Assembly (NCBI GenBank): GCA_964527565.1
Contig: CAZGOY010000077.1
Span: forward strand, 1 to 7,771
Direction of reading: 5' to 3'
Source: JAGXQV01 sp964527565
GTDB taxonomy: Bacteria; Pseudomonadota; Gammaproteobacteria; Burkholderiales; Sulfuricellaceae
DNA length: 7,771 nt
Shown: positions 4,626-7,771 of the stretch, one piece after another
Layout of the letters: each line of letters opens with the position of its first letter
Position numbering within the stretch: the stretch's first letter is position 1
The notes under the pieces: generated by a model
The model's input: the letters and a program-made list of their open reading frames with translations, nothing else
What the model was told of the DNA's origin: nothing
The model's database searches: none
Position numbers and translations under genes: made by a program

Positions 4626-4642
4626 TTGGCATGCTAATTGCG
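4626..4642 (+). promoter_or_regulatory. Candidate sigma-54 (-24/-12) promoter
   Basis: TTGGCATGCTAATTGCG matches YTGGCACGRNNNTTGCW at 11 of 14 defined positions, with the invariant GG (4628-4629) and GC (4640-4641) exactly ten bases apart. A start near 4653 would leave a leader of about 22 bases containing the binding site GGAGG (4664-4668) before ATG 4675, a natural arrangement. Sigma-54 promoters need an enhancer-binding activator; none is encoded here. Confidence 0.5.
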
Positions 4643-4674
4643 CCGCCCTGTGGCATCCAAAACGGAGGCATGCC

Positions 4675-5316
4675 ATGAATGTCCAATCCACTTCCGCCTT
4701 TCTTTTCCCTCCCGCAGTGGCACGTTCGCCATCGGTCCGGCAATACCTGGCCGCATCACCGGCAAATACTGCCGATACCGTGCGGATTTCCCAGGCGGCG
4801 CGCGAGGCGCTTGCCGCCTCGTCTTCTTCCGCTGCCGCGGGCAACGACCCTTCGGTCGAGGCGCGGCTTGCTGCAATTAAGGGCAAGGATGGCCCGAGTA
4901 GAACGCAGGAAGAGCAGGATTACGTGCGTGCCAACGACAAGCGGCTGGCTGAAATCACCGCGCAAGGCAAGCCTCCCGAGAAGCTCACCGCCGATGAGCT
5001 GGACTACCTGCAAAAGGCCGCAGGTTTTGTCAATACGTTCGCCAACCTCAGTCCGGCGGAAAAGGCGCTGTACGACAAGGCCGTGGCCAGCGGCAATACC
5101 GAGGCCGCCGCGGGCATTAGCCAGGTCGCGTTCATTCGCATGATGGGACACACGGCGGGCGGCGCCAACGGTACGACATACGACCCGCTCAATACGGAGA
5201 TCACGGCGGCCAACATCGCGAACTATTTCAGCCACAGCATCGTCGATCCGACCGGCGAGGCCCAGTCAAAATTCCTGGCGCTGATCCAGTTCCTGCAGAG
5301 CAACCCGGTGGGTTGA
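4675..5316 (+). CDS. Unknown protein (213 aa), probably soluble
   Basis: I do not recognise the family. The start ATG 4675 follows ACGGAGG at a spacing of six bases. The protein has a low-complexity N-terminus rich in A, S and P (residues 1-58), including ADTVRISQAAREALAAS (33-49), a motif style seen in several flagellum- or secretion-associated proteins, although I cannot show that link. A charged, mostly helical part follows (VEARLAAIKGKDGPS, then EEQDYVRANDKRLAEITAQG). LTADELDYLQKAAGF and LSPAEKALYDKAVASG look like two similar helical repeats with an L-[TS]-x-[AE]-[DE] start. The C-terminus (150-213) is more ordered, with TTYDPLNTEITAANIANYF. No signal peptide or membrane segment is visible. 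The candidate sigma-54 promoter suggests nitrogen-, motility- or stress-linked control (inference). It is monocistronic and convergent with radA. Confidence 0.75.
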   Translation: MNVQSTSAFLFPPAVARSPSVRQYLAASPANTADTVRISQAAREALAASSSSAAAGNDPSVEARLAAIKGKDGPSRTQEEQDYVRANDKRLAEITAQGKPPEKLTADELDYLQKAAGFVNTFANLSPAEKALYDKAVASGNTEAAAGISQVAFIRMMGHTAGGANGTTYDPLNTEITAANIANYFSHSIVDPTGEAQSKFLALIQFLQSNPVG

Positions 5317-5344
5317 CGCGCTATCGTTGCGCCAGTCCGTGCGG

Positions 5345-5376
5345 CGGATATCGGCCCGTTTCATGTTCCTCTCCTT
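5345..5376 (-). repeat. Trace of a third tumE/tumA junction
   Basis: Aligned without gaps to 1111-1142, about 28 of 32 bases match, including the exact 19-mer GTTTCATGTTCCTCTCCTT (5358-5376). On the minus strand this is AAGGAGAGGAAC plus ATG, then codons for MKRADIR against MKQAYIR in TumA. The frame then loses similarity and stops after 31 codons. It lies just downstream of radA and may be the relic of a further tumA-like insertion, or simply a shared start region. Confidence 0.45.
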
Positions 5377-5413
5377 ATTAACGGCTTTGGCCAGGCGGGA
5401 TGATGGATAACAA

Positions 5414-6778
5414 TTACCCCCGGCAATACGCCACGGCCTCTTCCAGCCGTTCCACGGCGACGATTTCCATGCCTTCGATAACGTGCTTGGGTTTGTTGCC
5501 CTTGGGGATCACCGCGCGGGTGAAGCCCAGCTTGGCGGCTTCCTTGAGGCGCTCCTGGCCGCGCTGGATGGGGCGTACTTCCCCGGCCAGGCCGATTTCG
5601 CCGAACACCACCAGCTTGCCCGGCAGCGGCTTGTTTTTCAGCGAGGAAACGATGGCCAGCAACACCGCCAGATCCGCCGCCGGTTCGGTGATTTTCACCC
5701 CGCCGACGGCGTTGACGAACACGTCCAGGTCGAAACAGGCGATGCCGGCATGGCGGTGCAGCACCGCCAGCAGCATGGCCAGGCGGTTTTGTTCCAGGCC
5801 CACGGAGAGGCGGCGCGGATTGGGCGCGTGCGCCTCGTCCACCAGCGCCTGGATTTCCACCAGCAGAGGGCGGGTGCCTTCCTGTGTCACCATCACGCAC
5901 GAGCCCGCCACCTCCTGGCCGTGATGTGAAAGGAACAGCGCCGACGGGTTGCTGACCTCGCGCAGGCCCTTTTCGGTCATGGCGAACACGCCCAGCTCGT
6001 TCACCGCGCCGAAGCGGTTCTTGAAGGCGCGGATCAGGCGGAAGCTGGAATTGCTGTCGCCCTCGAAATACAGCACGGTATCGACAATGTGCTCCAGCAC
6101 GCGCGGCCCGGCCAGCGCGCCTTCCTTGGTCACGTGCCCGACCAGCACCACCGCCGTGCCGCTCTGTTTGGCGAAGCGCGTCAGTTGCGCCGCGCATTCG
6201 CGCACCTGTGCTACGCTGCCGGGAGCCGATTGCAGGGCTTCCGAATACACCGTCTGGATCGAATCGATCACCGCGACTTGAGGTTTTTCCGCCGTCAAGG
6301 TGGCGAGAATGCGCTCCAGCTGGATTTCCGCGAATAGTTGCACCGCGCTGGCATCAAGCTGGAGCCGCCTGGCGCGCAGGGCGATCTGCTGCGCCGATTC
6401 CTCGCCGCTAACGTAAATGACGTTCTTCGTGGCGCTCAGATGGCACAGGGCCTGCAATAGCAGCGTCGATTTGCCGATGCCGGGGTCGCCGCCGATCAGC
6501 GTCACCGCCCCGTCCACCATGCCGCCGCCCAATACGCGGTCGAATTCGGCGATGCCGGTGGTTTGGCGCGGCACTTCCGCCGCTTCCACGTCGGAAAGGC
6601 GTTGCAGTTTGCCGTTCGCGGCCAGCGCGTTGTAACGGTTGCTCGCTGCCGTCGGCGCGCTTTCCGCCACCGTTTCCACCAGCGTGTTCCACGCTAGGCA
6701 GTGCGGGCATTGTCCCTGCCATTTTGGCGTTTGTCCGCCACATTCGGTGCAGGAGTAGAGAGTCTTGGATTTGGCCAT
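5414..6778 (-). CDS. radA: DNA repair protein RadA
   Basis: A full-length 454-residue RadA (Sms), the RecA-like branch-migration ATPase that works with RecA in recombinational repair. The N-terminal C4 zinc finger is complete (C10, C13, C24, C27, in CTEC ... CPHC). Walker A is GDPGIGKST (97-105) and Walker B is VAVIDSIQT (168-176). The RadA-specific KNRFG motif is at 253-257, followed by GVFAMTEKGL. The C-terminal Lon-protease-like domain (about 275-454) includes VFGEIGLAGEVRPIQRG; it lacks protease activity in the family. Length and motif order are normal. The start ATG 6778 has no strong ribosome binding site but is fixed by the zinc-finger distance. It is divergent from the sulfotransferase-like gene, with about 140 bases between. 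As a chromosomal core gene it anchors the window. Confidence 0.97.
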   Translation of the reverse strand: MAKSKTLYSCTECGGQTPKWQGQCPHCLAWNTLVETVAESAPTAASNRYNALAANGKLQRLSDVEAAEVPRQTTGIAEFDRVLGGGMVDGAVTLIGGDPGIGKSTLLLQALCHLSATKNVIYVSGEESAQQIALRARRLQLDASAVQLFAEIQLERILATLTAEKPQVAVIDSIQTVYSEALQSAPGSVAQVRECAAQLTRFAKQSGTAVVLVGHVTKEGALAGPRVLEHIVDTVLYFEGDSNSSFRLIRAFKNRFGAVNELGVFAMTEKGLREVSNPSALFLSHHGQEVAGSCVMVTQEGTRPLLVEIQALVDEAHAPNPRRLSVGLEQNRLAMLLAVLHRHAGIACFDLDVFVNAVGGVKITEPAADLAVLLAIVSSLKNKPLPGKLVVFGEIGLAGEVRPIQRGQERLKEAAKLGFTRAVIPKGNKPKHVIEGMEIVAVERLEEAVAYCRG

Positions 6779-6919
6779 TACGGTGTCGAAATAGGCTTAC
6801 GGATTTTTCCGGGGGAAAGTTCTGCCCCGGATTCTACCGGATTCCGGGGGATGCCATGGCGCTTCTCCGAATGCTAGACTTGTGGCCGTCCATCCAGCAA
6901 CCCGACTGGTCCAAATTGT

Positions 6920-7684
6920 ATGAATATGCCATCCGAACGCCACGCCAGAATTTTCCTGCTCAGCCACATGCGCGCCTTTACCACCCTGGCAGGGCATATT
7001 CTCGGCTCGCACCCGCAGATCAACGGCTATTATGAAATGCACATCAGCTATGAGGACATCTCCGCGCTGGACAGGCAACTGGAGGTGTTCCTGGAAGGTG
7101 ATACGCTCAAGGAGCGCAGCCGCTATCTTTTCGACAAGCTGCTGCACAACGACTATTTGCTCAAACCCGAACAGTTGGGCCTGGCGAATGTAAAGATACT
7201 GATCTCGCTGCTGGAACCGGAACACACCATCAAAAGCATTGTCGAGCTGTTCGCGCAAAAAGAGATCGCGGACCCCTATGCCTCTCCCGTCGAGGCGGCG
7301 AACTATTACATCGCGCGCGTGCAGGCGCTCGCCGACTTCAGCCGGTCGGCTGGTCAGCCTTATTACTATTTCGATGCCGAACTGTTTCAACGCGCGCCGG
7401 AGCCCTTGCTTTCCAAGCTATCGGACTGGCTGGAACTGGAGTCGCCGTTGAGCGAGCGCTACCAAATCTTCAGCCATACCGGCAAGGCCAGAAAAGGCGA
7501 CTCCTCCGCGCGCATTCATAGCGGAACCATCGACAGGACGCCGGTCGATTACGCCCACATCGCCGTTCCAGAGGAGGTGTTGCATAGGGCAAGGGAGGTT
7601 TACCGGGAATGCCGCCGGGAGATTATCGGGAAGGCGGCGGATTCGCTCGGCCTGGACATGAAGCCCACGGAAATGGGCGCTTAG
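6920..7684 (+). CDS. Sulfotransferase-family protein
   Basis: A 254-residue protein with the fold signature of PAPS-dependent sulfotransferases. The N-terminal strand-loop-helix IFLLSHMRAFTTLAGHILGS (11-30), then HPQINGYYE, corresponds to the family's 5'-phosphosulfate-binding loop, normally MRSGSTLL or RSGTTLL. The segment FDKLLHNDYLLKP ... VKILISLLEPEHTIKSIVEL (71-110) matches the region leading to the 3'-phosphate-binding R/S motif. YYFDAELFQRAPEPLLSKLSDWL resembles the later conserved helix. The family transfers sulfate from PAPS to sugars, lipids or peptides; the substrate is unknown. In the loop, SG is replaced by AF, so binding may be altered. ATG 6920 is the first start after an in-frame stop; ATG 6926 is an alternative, and neither has a clear ribosome binding site. 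It is transcribed divergently from radA. Confidence 0.75.
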   Translation: MNMPSERHARIFLLSHMRAFTTLAGHILGSHPQINGYYEMHISYEDISALDRQLEVFLEGDTLKERSRYLFDKLLHNDYLLKPEQLGLANVKILISLLEPEHTIKSIVELFAQKEIADPYASPVEAANYYIARVQALADFSRSAGQPYYYFDAELFQRAPEPLLSKLSDWLELESPLSERYQIFSHTGKARKGDSSARIHSGTIDRTPVDYAHIAVPEEVLHRAREVYRECRREIIGKAADSLGLDMKPTEMGA

Positions 7685-7771
7685 TGCGTATTCGCATACG
7701 GACGTTCACCGGCCAAGAGGTAGGCACGGTGAGCTTGTTCGAACCACGCTATCGCGCACATTGCAAAATCC
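7684..7771 (+). CDS. Possible start of a further gene, cut by the window end
   Basis: A GTG at 7684 overlaps the stop of the sulfotransferase-like gene (TAGTG), and the frame stays open to the window end (29 codons, VRIRIRTFTGQEVGTVSLFE onward). The coupling and sensible residue composition suggest the next gene of an operon. There is no strong ribosome binding site, only a weak GGAA upstream, and the piece is too short to assign a family. Confidence 0.35.
   Translation, partial: MRIRIRTFTGQEVGTVSLFEPRYRAHCKI

Noticed and set aside
4543..4743. 66-codon minus-strand ORF upstream of the second tumA
   Set aside because: It crosses the sigma-54-type promoter and the start of the plus-strand gene, has no start signal or recognisable family, and is out of frame with the tumE remnant.
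5361..6197. 278-codon minus-strand ORF overlapping radA in another frame
   Set aside because: It is an R/G/A-rich frame-shifted shadow of GC-rich radA, which is fully accounted for by its own complete motifs.
6809..6830. CCGGGG/CCCCGG hairpin between radA and the sulfotransferase-like gene
   Set aside because: Only six pairs around a 10-base loop in GC-rich DNA between divergent genes, with no T tract; expected by chance.
6797..7390. 197-codon minus-strand ORF opposite the sulfotransferase-like gene
   Set aside because: It is a mirror frame of a gene with recognisable motifs; no ribosome binding site and no family signal.
1..7771. CRISPR array, tRNA, rRNA or intact transposase
   Set aside because: No regularly spaced repeats, no cloverleaf or rRNA-like stretch, and no transposase or integrase motifs were found on either strand.

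Overview
This window looks like an accessory island of a GC-rich proteobacterium sitting next to a housekeeping gene. GC content, short GC-rich REP-like palindromes, a typical bacterial radA and a candidate sigma-54 promoter suggest a betaproteobacterium. That placement is inference only; no rRNA or other taxonomic marker is present.

Left edge (1-373): the first ~51 bases fold like the 3' end of a group II intron (domain V 3' arm plus domain VI with a bulged A seven nucleotides from the end). REP-like palindromes follow (108-181, and an inverted copy at 285-320), one of them inside a small 47-codon ORF that overlaps the next gene by ATGA.

Toxin-antitoxin (TA) island (234-4544): an XRE-type antitoxin-like regulator (374-697); a complete TumE/TumA-type pair on the minus strand (768-1411) with a near-consensus promoter; a 476-residue AAA ATPase with DUF4143 and nuclease-like regions (1627-3057), preceded by a perfect 23-bp inverted repeat that carries its promoter; an orphan HicB antitoxin (3138-3350); an addiction-module antitoxin plus RelE/ParE toxin pair (3423-3970); a fragment of a YhcG/DUF1016 nuclease gene (3987-4085); and a second copy of tumA with only the last third of tumE (4096-4544). 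The two tumA regions are direct repeats of about 454 bp, roughly 95% identical by hand count. They bracket about 2.9 kb of cargo, and the YhcG fragment is cut off at the repeat edge. A third, very short trace of the same tumE/tumA junction lies at 5345-5376, after radA.

Right part (4545-7771): a 213-residue protein of unknown function (4675-5316) behind a candidate sigma-54 promoter; radA on the minus strand (5414-6778); a divergent sulfotransferase-like gene (6920-7684); and a possible further reading frame running off the right edge (7684-7771).

How the parts relate: the left half reads as layered acquisition and decay of TA modules, with complete pairs, orphan antitoxins and broken remnants mixed together. 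The orphan TumA copy differs from the intact copy mostly at synonymous sites, which suggests that the antitoxin has been kept functional although its toxin is lost. The most useful leads are this bracketed island, the palindrome-plus-promoter ahead of the ATPase-nuclease gene, and the sigma-54-type promoter ahead of the unknown protein.
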